A stretch of DNA of 64,000 bases from Serinicoccus chungangensis (GTDB lineage Bacteria > Actinomycetota > Actinomycetes > Actinomycetales > Dermatophilaceae): NCBI RefSeq assembly GCF_006337125.1, contig NZ_CP040887.1, positions 434,001 to 498,000 on the forward strand, in the 5' to 3' direction. The notes below the pieces were generated by a model. It did no database searches. It saw only the letters and a list, made by a program, of their open reading frames with translations, and was not told where the DNA came from. Both the position numbers and the translations under genes were made by a program. Shown here one piece after another: positions 1 to 9,515 of the stretch (position 1 is the stretch's first letter; each line of letters opens with the position of its first letter).

Positions 1-1
1 T

Positions 2-1447
2 GGCGGTGAGGCGCGAGCCACCTCGACCCCGGTCGCCGACGGGGCGCCGGAGGGGCTGGAGGACTACTACTCCCAGGAGCTGGAGTGGAGCGCGTGCGAG
101 GGCGACTTCGAGTGCGCCTCCCTCACCGTCCCGCTGGACTACGCCGAGCCGCAGGGGCAGACGATCGACCTCGCGCTGCTGCGCAGCCCGGCCGGGGGTG
201 AGGCGCAGGGCTCGCTCGTGGTCAACCCGGGCGGTCCGGGGGGCTCCGGTGTCGACTACGCGATGAGCGCCGGTATGGCGATCTCCGCGCCGGTGCGCGA
301 GGTCTACGACGTCGTGGGCTTCGACCCGCGGGGCGTCGCCCGGTCGGCGCCCATCACCTGCTTCGACGACGCGCAGATGGACGAGTTCCTCTCCTCGGAC
401 CCCTCCCCGGACGACGCCGCCGAGGAGGAGGCGTCCCAGGAGCTGGTCGAGGACTTCGCGCAGGCCTGCGGCACCAACGCCCCCGACCTCATCGGGCACG
501 TCTCGACGGTCGAGGCCGCTCGCGACATCGACGTGCTGCGGGCGGCCCTCGGCGACGAGGAGCTGACCTACTTCGGCGCGTCCTACGGCACCTTCCTCGG
601 CACGACCTACGCCGCGCTCTTCCCGGACCGGGTGGGGCGGCTGGTGCTGGACGGCGCCATCGACCCCGAGCTCACCGGCCTGGAGATGGGGCTCGGTCAG
701 GCCGAGGGGTTCGAGCGGGCCACCCGCGCCTACGTCGAGGACTGCGTGGCCGGCGGGGAGTGTCCGCTGGGTTCGGACGTCGAGTCGGCCATGGCGCGGA
801 TCCCGGCCTTCCTGGACGAGCTGGACTCCGCGCCGCTCCCGGTCGGGGACGACGCGGCCGGCGAGCTCACCGAGGGCTGGGGGATGTACGGCATCATCGT
901 CGCGATGTACGACCAGAACGCCTGGCCGGTCCTGTCCCAGGCCTTCGACCGGGCGTTCCAGGGCGACGGCACGCTGCTCATGTACCTCGCCAACCTCTAC
1001 GCCTCTCGGGGCAGCGACGGCAGCTACGACGGCAACGGCATGCAGGCGATCTACGCGGTGAACTGCCTCGACCGGCCGGCCGGCTCCGACGGGGAGGACC
1101 TCGACTCGGACGCGGTCGAGCAGCAGTTCGAGGAGGTGTCCCCGACGTGGGGCCGCTACCTCGCCGGTGAGGGTGCGTGCGAGTACTGGCCCGCGCAGGC
1201 GAGCGAGACCGTGGAGGACTACTCGGCGCAGGGTGCCGACCCCATCCTGGTCATCGGCACCACCCGGGACCCGGCCACGCCCTACGAGTGGGCCGAGGGG
1301 CTCGCCGAGACGCTGGACTCCGGCGTGCTGCTCTCCTACGACGGCGACGGCCACACGGCGTACGGCCGCTCCAACGACTGCGTCGACGACGCCGTGGACG
1401 CCTACCTGCTCGAGGGGACCGTCCCCGAGGACGGCACCACCTGCTGA
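2..1447 (+). CDS. Secreted tripeptidyl aminopeptidase-like alpha/beta hydrolase, 5' truncated
   Basis: The frame is open from the window edge, so the start and any signal peptide lie outside. The protein is an alpha/beta hydrolase of the actinobacterial tripeptidyl aminopeptidase (SlpD/SlpE/Tap) type, which removes N-terminal peptides outside the cell. An oxyanion-hole segment NPGGPGGSG lies near base 220. The nucleophile elbow GASYG has its Ser codon at 581-583. A C-terminal TAP-like segment supplies the likely catalytic Asp (TRDPATPY, about base 1268) and His (DGDGHTAYG, codon 1351-1353). The GTG at 218 is internal, because the upstream residues (ECASLTVPLDYAEP and so on) match the family. 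Export is inferred from the family, not seen. Confidence 0.85.
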   Translation, partial: GGEARATSTPVADGAPEGLEDYYSQELEWSACEGDFECASLTVPLDYAEPQGQTIDLALLRSPAGGEAQGSLVVNPGGPGGSGVDYAMSAGMAISAPVREVYDVVGFDPRGVARSAPITCFDDAQMDEFLSSDPSPDDAAEEEASQELVEDFAQACGTNAPDLIGHVSTVEAARDIDVLRAALGDEELTYFGASYGTFLGTTYAALFPDRVGRLVLDGAIDPELTGLEMGLGQAEGFERATRAYVEDCVAGGECPLGSDVESAMARIPAFLDELDSAPLPVGDDAAGELTEGWGMYGIIVAMYDQNAWPVLSQAFDRAFQGDGTLLMYLANLYASRGSDGSYDGNGMQAIYAVNCLDRPAGSDGEDLDSDAVEQQFEEVSPTWGRYLAGEGACEYWPAQASETVEDYSAQGADPILVIGTTRDPATPYEWAEGLAETLDSGVLLSYDGDGHTAYGRSNDCVDDAVDAYLLEGTVPEDGTTC

Positions 1448-1521
1448 CCCGGCCCGGGGGGACCCACCGGACGAGCGACGCCCCCGACCGAGGGTCGAGG
1501 GCGTCGTGGGTGGTGCCGGTG

Positions 1522-1595
1522 AGCCGCCTGGGGGAATCGAACCCCCGACCTATTCATTACGAGTGAATCGCTCTGGCCGACTGAGCTAAGGCGGC
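1522..1595 (-). tRNA. tRNA-Thr (anticodon CGT)
   Basis: Read on the minus strand this folds as a full cloverleaf. The 7-bp acceptor stem pairs GCCGCCT with AGGCGGC. A D-arm follows, then a 5-bp anticodon stem ATTCA/TGAAT around the loop CTCGTAA, and a GGGGG/CCCCC T-arm with TTCGATT. The anticodon CGT reads ACG (Thr). The discriminator base is T and no CCA is encoded. It lies downstream of the convergent peptidase gene. No duplicated 3' end indicating an integrated element was seen. Confidence 0.95.
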
Positions 1596-1655
1596 GCGTC
1601 GCCCGCCGGGCAACTCGACGAGGATACCCGACGGGGTCGTGGCCCCCCAAACCAG

Positions 1656-1699
1656 CGACCCCCGGTGACGGGCTCCGACGAGTCCGTCACCGGGGGTCG
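1656..1699 (-). terminator. Long hairpin, terminator of the DUF3352 gene
   Basis: A perfect 15-bp inverted repeat (1657-1671 with 1684-1698) is extended by further pairs at both ends around a four-base loop. It stands 41 bases past the DUF3352 stop codon. There is no T-run, which is common for hairpin terminators in GC-rich actinobacteria. Confidence 0.7.
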
Positions 1700-1739
1700 G
1701 CCGGTGGTCCTGCTGCTGCTGGTCACCGCACCCTGCGGC

Positions 1740-3272
1740 TCACTCCTGGTCGGCGACCATCCGCAGGGTGAAGCGGCTGTCTCCGCCCTCCTCGGTGACG
1801 TTCGACATGCCGACCGCGGCGAGCTTCTCCAGCGCCGTGCGGGCGTTCTCGTCGGTGACCTCGGGCAGGTAGTACTGCTCGAACGGCGCCACGTCGACGA
1901 AGAAGGTCGACTGCGCCTCGCCCGCGTCCGCGACGGCCCGGGTGAAGAGCTCGCTGTCGCCCAGCGTGTCGCCGCCGCCCTCGACGGCCGCGTCGACGTA
2001 GGCCTGGTCGGTGCCGAGCGAGAGGGTGCCGTCGTCCTCGCGGACCACGAGCACGCCGGAGCCCATGCCGTTGTCGTTGAGCAGCTCCTGGGCCCGTGCG
2101 GTGTCGGTCGTCGCGCGGTAGACGACGGGCAGCTCGGGGACCGAGGGGTCGGTCTGCGAGATCCCCGTGACCGCGTCGACGATGCCCGGCCCCACGGCCA
2201 GGGTCATCGACTCGCCGAGGAGCACCTTGAGGTCGTCGGGGAGGGAGAAGCCCTGCTCGGCCGCGGCGTCCGTGGCCTGCTGCAGCTCCTCGGCGTAGTC
2301 CTCGCTGTAGAGGTCCCACAGCGACTGGACCATGTCGTCGCCGTGCTCCAGCGACATCGCCACGGCGGTGTCCGCGGGGAGCTGGGTGACGAGGCTGTCG
2401 GCGTTGCCGCCGGCCGGCATCGACTCCATCCCGGTGACGTCCCGGCTGATGCCGTGCAGCTCGATCGCGTCGGCGGTGAGCCGCACCGTCGCAGCCATGC
2501 GGCCGGCGACCTCGGGCCGCTCGGACCCCATGCCGAGCTCCTCCTGGGTCATCTCCAGGCTCGGGTCGAAGGCCGCCGGGTCGATGTCACCGGACTCGGC
2601 CAGGTCGGCCCACATCGCCATGACGCCCGGCTCACCCAGGTCCTCCATGTCGGCGGTGAAGTCGTCGTTGTCGGCCAGGGTCCCGGCCTCGGCGGCCGAG
2701 CGGACCGCCTCGATGGTGTCGGCCTCGCTGAAGACGACGTAGTCGCTCTCGAGGTAGTAGCCGACCTCGTCGGAGTCCTCGGCGACGTGCTCGTCGAGGA
2801 AGGCCATCGCGGCGTCGCCGTCCTTGACCTGCAGCGCGACGGCGACGACCGGCTCCTCGCCCTCGCCGGCCCCCATGACGACCATGCCCGCGCGGTCCCC
2901 GAGCCAGGGCTCGATGTCCTCCTCGAAGGACACGTCACCAGGGACGTCGCCCTCCTCCTCGATCTTCTCCCAGACCCACTCGCGCCACTCGCCGTCGGAC
3001 AGGCGCTCGTCCATCTCGGAGTCCAGGCCCTGGAAGAAGCGCACCGCGGCGACCTTCTGCCCCGCCGAGGGGTCCAGGTCGACCTGGGCGTAGGCCGCGA
3101 CCTCGCCGGGCAGGACGCTGTCCGGACGGTCGCCCCCACCACCCATCATGAGCGCGAACGCCGTGCCACCCCCGATGGCGGCGGCGGCGACGACACCCCC
3201 GCCGATGAGCAGCCACGGCGCCTTGCGCCCGCCCTCGTCGACCTCGCCGGTCGTCTCGTTCACCGTCGTCAT
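1740..3272 (-). CDS. DUF3352 domain membrane-anchored protein
   Basis: The 510-residue protein has a short acidic/basic N-terminus, then one membrane segment at about residues 19-42 (WLLIGGGVVAAAAIGGG). A long extracytoplasmic domain follows and resembles DUF3352, a family of unknown function in Gram-positive bacteria. The exported part is acidic, repeatedly contains FLDEHVAEDSD-type patches, and has no catalytic motif I recognise. The gene sits 220 bases downstream of ppa on the same strand and ends at a strong hairpin. The ATG start at 3272 places charged residues just before the membrane segment, which fits an N-in/C-out anchor. Function is unknown. Confidence 0.7.
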   Translation of the reverse strand: MTTVNETTGEVDEGGRKAPWLLIGGGVVAAAAIGGGTAFALMMGGGGDRPDSVLPGEVAAYAQVDLDPSAGQKVAAVRFFQGLDSEMDERLSDGEWREWVWEKIEEEGDVPGDVSFEEDIEPWLGDRAGMVVMGAGEGEEPVVAVALQVKDGDAAMAFLDEHVAEDSDEVGYYLESDYVVFSEADTIEAVRSAAEAGTLADNDDFTADMEDLGEPGVMAMWADLAESGDIDPAAFDPSLEMTQEELGMGSERPEVAGRMAATVRLTADAIELHGISRDVTGMESMPAGGNADSLVTQLPADTAVAMSLEHGDDMVQSLWDLYSEDYAEELQQATDAAAEQGFSLPDDLKVLLGESMTLAVGPGIVDAVTGISQTDPSVPELPVVYRATTDTARAQELLNDNGMGSGVLVVREDDGTLSLGTDQAYVDAAVEGGGDTLGDSELFTRAVADAGEAQSTFFVDVAPFEQYYLPEVTDENARTALEKLAAVGMSNVTEEGGDSRFTLRMVADQE

Positions 3273-3492
3273 CCCACATCCCCTGTCGTGTGCCGCGGTC
3301 GCCCCGCGGGCCTCGTCGTCGCCCGGCCGTCGGCCCGTGCGGGGGCCATGGTACCGCGCGTGGCACGGGTGTCCGCCCCGTGCACCGCTACGACGACGGG
3401 GGGCGCCCGATGGTTCCGGTTCCGCCGGGTGCGGCGGCGGACGGCGCCCGACGGGGCCCGGCGCCCAACCCGGGGCGCGACGGGCCGGGACG

Positions 3493-4011
3493 TCAGTGCT
3501 GCGGCATGGGCCAGCGCGCGGTCGAGACGCCCTCGTCCTTGGCCCGCTTCACGGCCTCGAGGTAGCACTGCTCGGCCTCCTCGCGGCCGGCCCAGTGGGC
3601 GCCCTCGACGGACTTCCCCGGCTCGAGGTCCTTGTAGACCTCGAAGAAGTGCTGGATCTCCAGCCGGGTGTGGGTGCCGATGTCGTCCAGGGTCTGGATG
3701 CCCATCTTGCGCGGGTCCTCGGCGGGCACGCAGATGATCTTGTCGTCACCGCCGGCCTCGTCGCGCATGTGGAACATGCCGATCGGCCGCACGAGCACCA
3801 GGCAGCCCGGCCACGTCGGCTCGTCGAGGAGCACCAGCGCGTCCAGGGGGTCGCCGTCCTCGCCCAGCGTCTCCTCGATGTAGCCGTAGTCGGCGGGGTA
3901 GCGGGTCGCGGTGAAGAGCATGCGGTCCAGCCGGATCCGACCGGTCGCGTGGTCGACCTCGTACTTGTTGCGGCTGCCCTGCGGGATCTCGATCGTCACG
4001 TCGAACTGCAT
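3493..4011 (-). CDS. ppa: Inorganic pyrophosphatase (family I)
   Basis: Soluble pyrophosphatase hydrolyses PPi to phosphate and pulls biosynthetic reactions forward in the cytoplasm. The metal-binding signature is present as DGDPLDALV, with upstream [13 protein letters not shown] and downstream EDPRK and KDLEPGK segments typical of the family. I start at the ATG at 4011, which begins [13 protein letters not shown] and gives 172 residues, the usual length. An AGAGAG-rich ribosome site lies just upstream. A farther in-frame start at 4041 would add ten unconserved residues. The gene is divergent from dacB with 91 bases between starts, matching the ppa/dacB pairing of mycobacteria. Confidence 0.95.
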   Translation of the reverse strand: MQFDVTIEIPQGSRNKYEVDHATGRIRLDRMLFTATRYPADYGYIEETLGEDGDPLDALVLLDEPTWPGCLVLVRPIGMFHMRDEAGGDDKIICVPAEDPRKMGIQTLDDIGTHTRLEIQHFFEVYKDLEPGKSVEGAHWAGREEAEQCYLEAVKRAKDEGVSTARWPMPQH

Positions 4012-4102
4012 CTGCTGCTCTCTCTGGCTCGGGGACGGCATAGGCTCGGCCCCCAGTGTCCCTCATCCCGGGGGTCTCGGACGACGGAGGTCGAGCACGT
4101 CG

Positions 4103-5617
4103 GTGGAAGGTCTGCGCAGCACCCCCCTCCGCAGCACACGGTATGCCCTCGCCGGGCTCACCGCGCTCGCGGTCGCCCTCGGCGCGCTCGCGCCCGGTGC
4201 CGGCGACCCGCGCGCCGCCGCGGTCGAGGGGGCGGGCGCCACCGAGGGACCTCCGCAGGACGGCGCGACCACCACCGCGGGCGCCTCACCGTCCCCGGGC
4301 GAGGTGCGCCCCCGGATCACCCCCGCCGCAGCGCCCCTGCGGCCCGTCACCGCCGCCCCGGTGCCCGACCGCGGCGCCGTGTCGGGTCAGATCAGCGACG
4401 AGCTGGCCAGCACCTGGCTGGGCGGGACCAACCGTCGCGCCGTCGCCATCCGCGACGCCCTCACCGGTGAGCCCCTGGGCGACCGCTACTCCTCCCGGCT
4501 GGTCACCCCCGCCTCGACGACCAAACTGCTCGCCGCGGCCGCCGTCGTCACCGGACTGGAGGGCGACCACACCTTCACGACGCGGGTGGTCGCGGGCGCC
4601 GACCCGGGTGAGGTGGTCCTCGTCGCGGGCGGGGACATGCTGCTCGCCGACGGGGACGGCGACCCCGAGGCCGTCGCCGGGCACGCCGGGATCGCCGACC
4701 TGGCCGCGCAGACCGCGGCCTCGCTCGGGTCCGAGCAGGGGTCCGGTGAGGCCCCGGAGGGACCGGTGCGGGTGAGCCTGGACCTGACCTACGTCGAGGG
4801 CCCGCACGCCATCCCCACCTGGATCGACCGCTGGCTCGACGAGGGCTACGCCGGCCGCATCGTCCAGATCGGCCGCTCGGTGGACCGCGCCCGACCCTTC
4901 AACCCCTCGCCCCGCGCGCCCGAGCAGCAGGTGGCCAGGGTGTTCCGGGAGGCGCTCGCGGAGGAGGGCGTCGACGTCGAGGGCGCCGGGGACGACGACG
5001 CCCGCGCGGCGGAGGTGCAGGTGGCGGACGACGCCCGCGAGCTCGCCGCCGTGGAGTCCGCAGCGGCCCGCGACGTGCTGGCCCTGGCGCTGGCGACCAG
5101 CGACAACGCCATGGTCGAGCAGCTGGCCCGGCAGGCCGCGGTGGCCGACGGCGAGGCGGCCGACCAGGAGTCGGTCACCGCCTGGATCCGCCGGACCATG
5201 GTCGAGGACTACGGGCTGGACATGACCGGCGTGCGCATCACGGACGCCAGCGGGCTGTCCGACGGCACGCTCATCCCGGTCGCCGCCGTCGCCGACGTCC
5301 TCGTGGCCGGGGCCGACGGCTCCCACCCCCGGCTCCAGGAGGTGCTCGCCGCGGGCGGCCTGCCGATCGCCGGGTACACCGGCACCCTCGCCACCCGGTT
5401 CCACCTCGACGTCCACGACCCGGCGGTCGGCAACGCCCGCGCCAAGACCGGCACCCTGCCCGGGGTCAGCTCGCTCGCGGGCACGGTCGTGACGCGCGAC
5501 GGGCGGCTGCTGGTCTACGCCCTGACCGCGGACGACATCGACCAGGGCGCGGCCGCGATCGAGGCGGCCTCGGTGCTCGACGAGGTGGTCGCCGACCTCG
5601 CCCGGTGCGGCTGCTGA
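4103..5617 (+). CDS. dacB: D-alanyl-D-alanine carboxypeptidase/endopeptidase, PBP4 type
   Basis: This class C penicillin-binding protein trims or cleaves peptidoglycan stem peptides outside the membrane. All three active-site motifs are visible: SxxK as STTK (in TPASTTKLLAAA), SxN as SDN (in LATSDNAMVEQ) and KTG (in NARAKTGTLPG). An N-terminal hydrophobic stretch (YALAGLTALAVALGAL) serves as signal peptide or anchor, followed by a Pro/Ala linker. I chose GTG 4103 because GGAGG lies at 4086-4090 and because it places the basic n-region directly before the hydrophobic core. The frame is open further upstream, but that sequence overlaps ppa in antisense. Length is 504 residues. Confidence 0.88.
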   Translation: MEGLRSTPLRSTRYALAGLTALAVALGALAPGAGDPRAAAVEGAGATEGPPQDGATTTAGASPSPGEVRPRITPAAAPLRPVTAAPVPDRGAVSGQISDELASTWLGGTNRRAVAIRDALTGEPLGDRYSSRLVTPASTTKLLAAAAVVTGLEGDHTFTTRVVAGADPGEVVLVAGGDMLLADGDGDPEAVAGHAGIADLAAQTAASLGSEQGSGEAPEGPVRVSLDLTYVEGPHAIPTWIDRWLDEGYAGRIVQIGRSVDRARPFNPSPRAPEQQVARVFREALAEEGVDVEGAGDDDARAAEVQVADDARELAAVESAAARDVLALALATSDNAMVEQLARQAAVADGEAADQESVTAWIRRTMVEDYGLDMTGVRITDASGLSDGTLIPVAAVADVLVAGADGSHPRLQEVLAAGGLPIAGYTGTLATRFHLDVHDPAVGNARAKTGTLPGVSSLAGTVVTRDGRLLVYALTADDIDQGAAAIEAASVLDEVVADLARCGC

Positions 5618-5651
5618 GCGTCCCGGGTCGCCGCGGGGGCGGGCGAGCGCA

Positions 5652-5657
5652 TACCGT
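5652..5657 (+). promoter_or_regulatory. Leaderless-type -10 (TACCGT) before the zincin gene
   Basis: The TANNNT hexamer ends six bases before ATG 5664. No Shine-Dalgarno sequence is present, which fits transcription starting at the start codon. Confidence 0.45.
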
Positions 5658-5663
5658 CACCGC

Positions 5664-6800
5664 ATGAGTGACCATCCCGCCACCACCGACGACGCGCCCT
5701 TCGACGACGACGTGCGGGGCAGCGCCCTCGTGGACTGGGACTTCGCCGCGGCGGCCGCCGCGCGGCTGGCGCCGCCCGGACCGAGGGCGAGCCGGCGCGA
5801 GATCACCGAACTGGTGGCGGACCTGCGCTCCGCCGCGGCGCGGGCCGTGGACCCGGTCGCCACCACCGCCCGGATGTCCACCCCTCCCGGCACCCCGGAC
5901 GCGCTCGTCGTCGACCGGGCGGGATGGATCCGCGCCAACTGCGCCTCGATGGACGCCATGCTCGCGCCCGTCCTCGACGAGGTCGTGCGCAAGAAGCGCG
6001 CCGCCGACCGCGCCCGGGCGCAGCGCTCGGGCCGGGAGCTGCCGGACCTGGGGGCCACCTCCCAGGCCATCTCCGCCAAGGTCACCGGGACCGAGGTCGC
6101 CGGCCTGCTCTCCTGGATCTCGACCAAGGTGCTGGGGCAGTACGACCTCGCGCCGCAGGGCACGCCCTCGCTGATGTTCGTCGCCCCCAACATCCTCGCG
6201 GCCGAGCGCGAGCTCGAGGTCGACCCCGGGGACTTCCGCCTCTGGGTCGCCATGCACGAGGAGACCCACCGGGTGCAGTTCACCGCGGTGCCGTGGCTGC
6301 GCGAGCACCTCGTCGAGCGCGCCCGCAGCATGGGCACCCGGATCATGCCCGAGCCGGAGGACCTCGGTCAGCGGCTCCGGGAGATCGCCGGCGCCCTGCC
6401 CGGCGTCCTCCGCGGCGAGGAGGACATCACGCAGGTCGTCGCCACCCCGGAGCAGCGGGAGAAGCTCGCCGAGGTCACCGCTGTCATGTCCCTGCTCGAG
6501 GGCCACGCCGACGTCGTCATGGACGAGGTCGGGCCGAGCGTCATCCCCACGGTCGCGCAGATCCGCCGCAGGTTCACCCAGCGGCGCAAGGGGGCCGGCA
6601 ACGTCGACAAGCTGCTGCGCCGGCTGCTCGGCATGGAGGCCAAGATGCGGCAGTACCAGGACGGGGCGATCTTCGTCCGCGCCGTCCAGGACCAGGTGGG
6701 CGTCGAGGGGTTCAACCGCGTGTGGACCTCGGCGGAGACGCTGCCCCGCCCGACCGAGATCGCCGACCCGCAGGCCTGGGTCGCCCGCGTGCACGGCTGA
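5664..6800 (+). CDS. Zinc-dependent metalloprotease of the zincin_2 / DUF2342 family
   Basis: The protein has 378 residues. A HEXXH zinc motif appears as [10 protein letters not shown] around residue 197, and a conserved downstream segment [14 protein letters not shown] probably supplies the third ligand. This family is common in actinobacteria and is sometimes labelled F420-biosynthesis-associated, but its substrate is unknown. It has no signal peptide, so it should be cytoplasmic. It lies between dacB and tilS, the same order as in mycobacteria. The stop is five bases before the tilS start, so the two are probably co-transcribed. The start codon sits six bases after a TACCGT hexamer. Confidence 0.8.
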   Translation: MSDHPATTDDAPFDDDVRGSALVDWDFAAAAAARLAPPGPRASRREITELVADLRSAAARAVDPVATTARMSTPPGTPDALVVDRAGWIRANCASMDAMLAPVLDEVVRKKRAADRARAQRSGRELPDLGATSQAISAKVTGTEVAGLLSWISTKVLGQYDLAPQGTPSLMFVAPNILAAERELEVDPGDFRLWVAMHEETHRVQFTAVPWLREHLVERARSMGTRIMPEPEDLGQRLREIAGALPGVLRGEEDITQVVATPEQREKLAEVTAVMSLLEGHADVVMDEVGPSVIPTVAQIRRRFTQRRKGAGNVDKLLRRLLGMEAKMRQYQDGAIFVRAVQDQVGVEGFNRVWTSAETLPRPTEIADPQAWVARVHG

Positions 6801-6804
6801 GCCG

Positions 6805-7802
6805 GTGCCCGGACCGCCCCCGGCGCTGGCGGCCGCGCGCGTCGCGGTGCGCCGGTGGCTGGGCGGCAGCGACCTGGCGGACGGCGCGCTGGTGCTCGTC
6901 GCGTGCTCCGGCGGGGCCGACTCGCTGGCCCTGGCGGCGGCGGTCGGCTTCGTCGCCCCGCGCGAGGGGTATGCCGTCGCCGCCGTCACCGTGGACCACG
7001 GGCTGCAGCCCGGGTCGGCGGACGCGGCCCGGGAGCCGCGGACCGCTGCCGTGCGCTGCTCCCCGGCGGCTCGCCGGTCGAGGTGGTGCAGGTGGCCGTC
7101 CCCGCCTCGGGCGCCGGCCCGGAGGCGGACGCGCGGGCCGCGAGGTATGCCGCGCTGCAGGACACCGCGCGCCGCCTCGGCGCCGCGGCGGTGCTGCTGG
7201 GCCACACCCGTGACGACCAGGCCGAGCAGGTCCTGCTCGGCCTCGCCCGGGGGTCCGGCACCCGGTCGCTGGCCGGCATGCCCGCCCGTCGGCCCCTGGG
7301 CGAGGGTCGGCTGCTGGGCCGGCCCCTGCTCGCCCTCACCCGGCAGCAGACCTCGGACGTCTGCGCGGAGCTGGGCCTGGCGCCCTTCCGCGACCCGCAC
7401 AACGAGGACCGTCGCTACGCGAGGGTCCGGGCCCGGCAGGCGCTCGCCCTGCTCGAGGGCGACCTCGGTCCCGGCCTGACCGGCAACCTGGCGCGCAGCG
7501 CCGACCTGCTGCGCGACGACGCCGACGCGCTGGACGCCCTGGCGGACGCGGCATACCTCGACCTGGGCGAGCAGCCCTGGGCGGTCCCGGCCCTCACGGC
7601 GCTGCCGCGGGCGGTCCGCACCCGGCTGTGGCGGCGGCTGGCGCTCGAGCAGGGCAGCCCCGGCACCGACCTCACCGGCGAGCACCTGCGGTCCGTCGAC
7701 GCCCTCGTCACGGCCTGGCGCGGTCAGGGCCCGCTGCCCCTGCCCGGCGGGGTCCGGGCCGCCCGGACGGGGGAGGGGGTGCAGGTGCGGGGTGAGGCAT
7801 AG
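6805..7802 (+). CDS. tilS: tRNA(Ile)-lysidine synthase, broken by a one-base frameshift
   Basis: TilS modifies C34 of the AUA-reading tRNA-Ile with lysine and ATP and is essential in bacteria. The PP-loop motif is present as CSGGADS near residue 35, followed by [10 protein letters not shown]. The reading frame then fails at about 7035: the first frame reads through REP into unrelated sequence, while the family sequence ([19 protein letters not shown], then [10 protein letters not shown]) continues in another frame to a TAG at 7802. Adding one G after 7035 gives an uninterrupted protein through DAAREAADRC. A C-terminal tRNA-binding region of about 130 residues follows. Because the gene is essential, a sequencing error is the first explanation. 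Confidence 0.85.
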
Positions 7803-7872
7803 TTGGATGGTCCTCGACGCGGGCGCGTGACCGCCCGGGTCCTCAGCGCCGGACGACGAAGGAGCAGGCTGC

Positions 7873-8424
7873 GTGGACGCACAGGACATGGGTGAGGACC
7901 TCGCCGAGGTGATGTACACCGAGGAGCAGATCCAGGGCCGCCTCACCGTGCTGGCCGAGGAGGTGTGGGCGGACTACCACGACAAGGACGTGCTCCTCGT
8001 GGGCGTGCTCAAGGGCGCGATCATGGTCATGGCCGACTTCATGCGGGCGCTGCCCGGCTCGGCGGAGATGGACTGGATGGCCGTCTCCAGCTACGGCTCC
8101 GGCACCAAGAGCAGCGGGGTCGTGCGGATCCTCAAGGACCTCGACACCGACATCACCGGGCGGCACGTCCTCATCGTCGAGGACATCATCGACTCCGGCC
8201 TCACCCTCTCCTGGATCAGCGCCAACCTGCGCTCGCGGGGCCCGGCGAGCCTGGAGATCTGCACCCTGCTCCGCAAGCCGGAGGCCGCCAAGGTGGAGAT
8301 CGACACGCGCTACGTCGGCTTCGACATCCCGGACGCCTTCGTCGTGGGCTACGGCCTGGACTACGCGGAGAAGTACCGCAACCTGCGCGTCATCGGCACC
8401 CTGGCGCCGCACGTCTACAGCTGA
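7873..8424 (+). CDS. hpt: Hypoxanthine(-guanine) phosphoribosyltransferase
   Basis: This purine salvage enzyme joins hypoxanthine or guanine to PRPP, giving IMP or GMP. The PRPP-binding loop is VLIVEDIIDSGLTL at residues ~99-112. The early GVLKGAIMVMADF and SSYGSGTKSSG segments are characteristic. GTG 7873 is preceded by AAGGAG at 7859-7864 with about eight bases spacing, and gives 183 residues, the normal length. The tilS-hpt-ftsH order is conserved in actinobacteria. Confidence 0.95.
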   Translation: MDAQDMGEDLAEVMYTEEQIQGRLTVLAEEVWADYHDKDVLLVGVLKGAIMVMADFMRALPGSAEMDWMAVSSYGSGTKSSGVVRILKDLDTDITGRHVLIVEDIIDSGLTLSWISANLRSRGPASLEICTLLRKPEAAKVEIDTRYVGFDIPDAFVVGYGLDYAEKYRNLRVIGTLAPHVYS

Positions 8425-8455
8425 GGCGCGCACCCGGGTCGTGAGCCGGTGGGCG

Positions 8456-8470
8456 GCCGGCCCGGCCGGC
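8456..8470. terminator. Short GC palindrome between convergent hpt and oxidoreductase genes
   Basis: GCCGGCC and GGCCGGC flank a single central base. It may end transcription from both sides, but the loop is too small for a classical hairpin without opening the inner pairs. Confidence 0.3.
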
Positions 8471-8476
8471 GGACCG

Positions 8477-9298
8477 CTAGGTCGCGTCGGTCCCCGTGAG
8501 CAGCTCCCGGACGCGGCCCAGCGTCGGGACCGCGTCGAGCAGCGCGGGGCCGGGCTCCGGGGGGCCTCCCGGCCCGGTCACCACGGTGACGGCCACCCGC
8601 CGCGCGCCCTCGGCGGCGCGGGCGCGCACCTGCTCGACGATCTCCTCGGCCGGGGTCCCGACGGCCACGGTCTGGAAGACGAGCACGTCGGGCTCCCCCT
8701 CCCGGCCCGCACCGGCCCGGGCCTCGCGCACGGCGGCCACGGCCCCCGGGAGGTGCTCGGCCACGTCGACGACCACCCCGTCGCCGAGCTCGCCGGCCAG
8801 GGCCAGGGTCCGGGGTCCCTGCGCCCCGACGAGCAGAGGCGGCACCTGCCGGGGCGGCCAGTCCAGGGCCACCTCGTCGAGCGTGACGTAGCGCCCCTGC
8901 GTCGACACCCGCTCGCCGTGCAGGAGGGCCTGCAGCGCCTCGACCTGCTCGCGCAGCAGCGTCATCGGTGAGGCGACGCGGGTCCCGGTCTGGCCCATCC
9001 AGCTCTGCACCCCGTGACCGACCGCCGGGAGGAAGCGCCCGGGGAAGAGCCGGGCCAGTGTCGCGATCTCCATCGCGGTCAGCGCGACGTTGCGCAGCGG
9101 CACCGGCATGAGGGCGATCCCCACCCGCAGGCTCGAGGTCCAGGCGAGGGCGGCGGCCGCCGGCGCGACCCCGCTCTCCTTGAAGCAGTCCTCCCACAGC
9201 CACAGCTCGTCGAGCCCGGCCGCCTCCGCCGCCCGGGCCACCTCCCGCAACCGCTCCGGGGGCTGGTCGGGCGGGAAGATCAGGCCGAGCGGCGTCAT
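8477..9298 (-). CDS. LLM-class (luciferase-like) flavin-dependent oxidoreductase
   Basis: The 273-residue protein shows the TIM-barrel pattern of F420- or FMN-dependent luciferase-like monooxygenases. It starts with a beta-strand GLIFPPDQPPERL, has GLDELWLWED and RVGIALMPVPLRN, and a later PPLLVGAQGPRTLALAGELGDGVV segment. The substrate cannot be told from sequence. The start at 9298 (MTPLGLIF) is where family similarity begins. The frame is open upstream, but that part translates the GC-rich repeats of the intergenic region. It is convergent with hpt and divergent from ftsH. Confidence 0.8.
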   Translation of the reverse strand: MTPLGLIFPPDQPPERLREVARAAEAAGLDELWLWEDCFKESGVAPAAAALAWTSSLRVGIALMPVPLRNVALTAMEIATLARLFPGRFLPAVGHGVQSWMGQTGTRVASPMTLLREQVEALQALLHGERVSTQGRYVTLDEVALDWPPRQVPPLLVGAQGPRTLALAGELGDGVVVDVAEHLPGAVAAVREARAGAGREGEPDVLVFQTVAVGTPAEEIVEQVRARAAEGARRVAVTVVTGPGGPPEPGPALLDAVPTLGRVRELLTGTDAT

Positions 9299-9336
9299 AC
9301 CCGTCACCGTAGCCGGGGTGCGGCGCGGGGTGTCGG

Positions 9337-9415
9337 GCGGAGCCCCTGGGTGAGGTGGGGTCTGGGGCGCAGCCCCAGCGGGGGTGCCCGGGGGCGGAGC
9401 CCCCGGGTGAGGTGG
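9337..9415. repeat. Pair of 22-bp REP-like direct repeats
   Basis: Copies at 9337-9358 and 9394-9415 differ at one base. Each contains a small dyad (GGGGC or GCGG ... GCCCC). A third dyad, GGGGC-GCA-GCCCC, lies between them at about 9365-9377. They fill the space between the oxidoreductase and ftsH starts. Their function is unknown; similar GC-rich dyads are common between genes of high-GC actinobacteria. Confidence 0.55.
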
Positions 9416-9515
9416 AACACTGTCCATCTGCCGCGCGTTGACGGGCAGAAGAATCACTGCCGGACCACCGACCAGGAGGACCGGGGGCTCCCGTGGGTCC
9501 CCGAACGTCACTGAT

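Noticed and set aside
1500-1660. Integrated element at tRNA-Thr
   Set aside because: No integrase, no repeated 3' tRNA segment and no change of gene content or composition is seen beside the tRNA.
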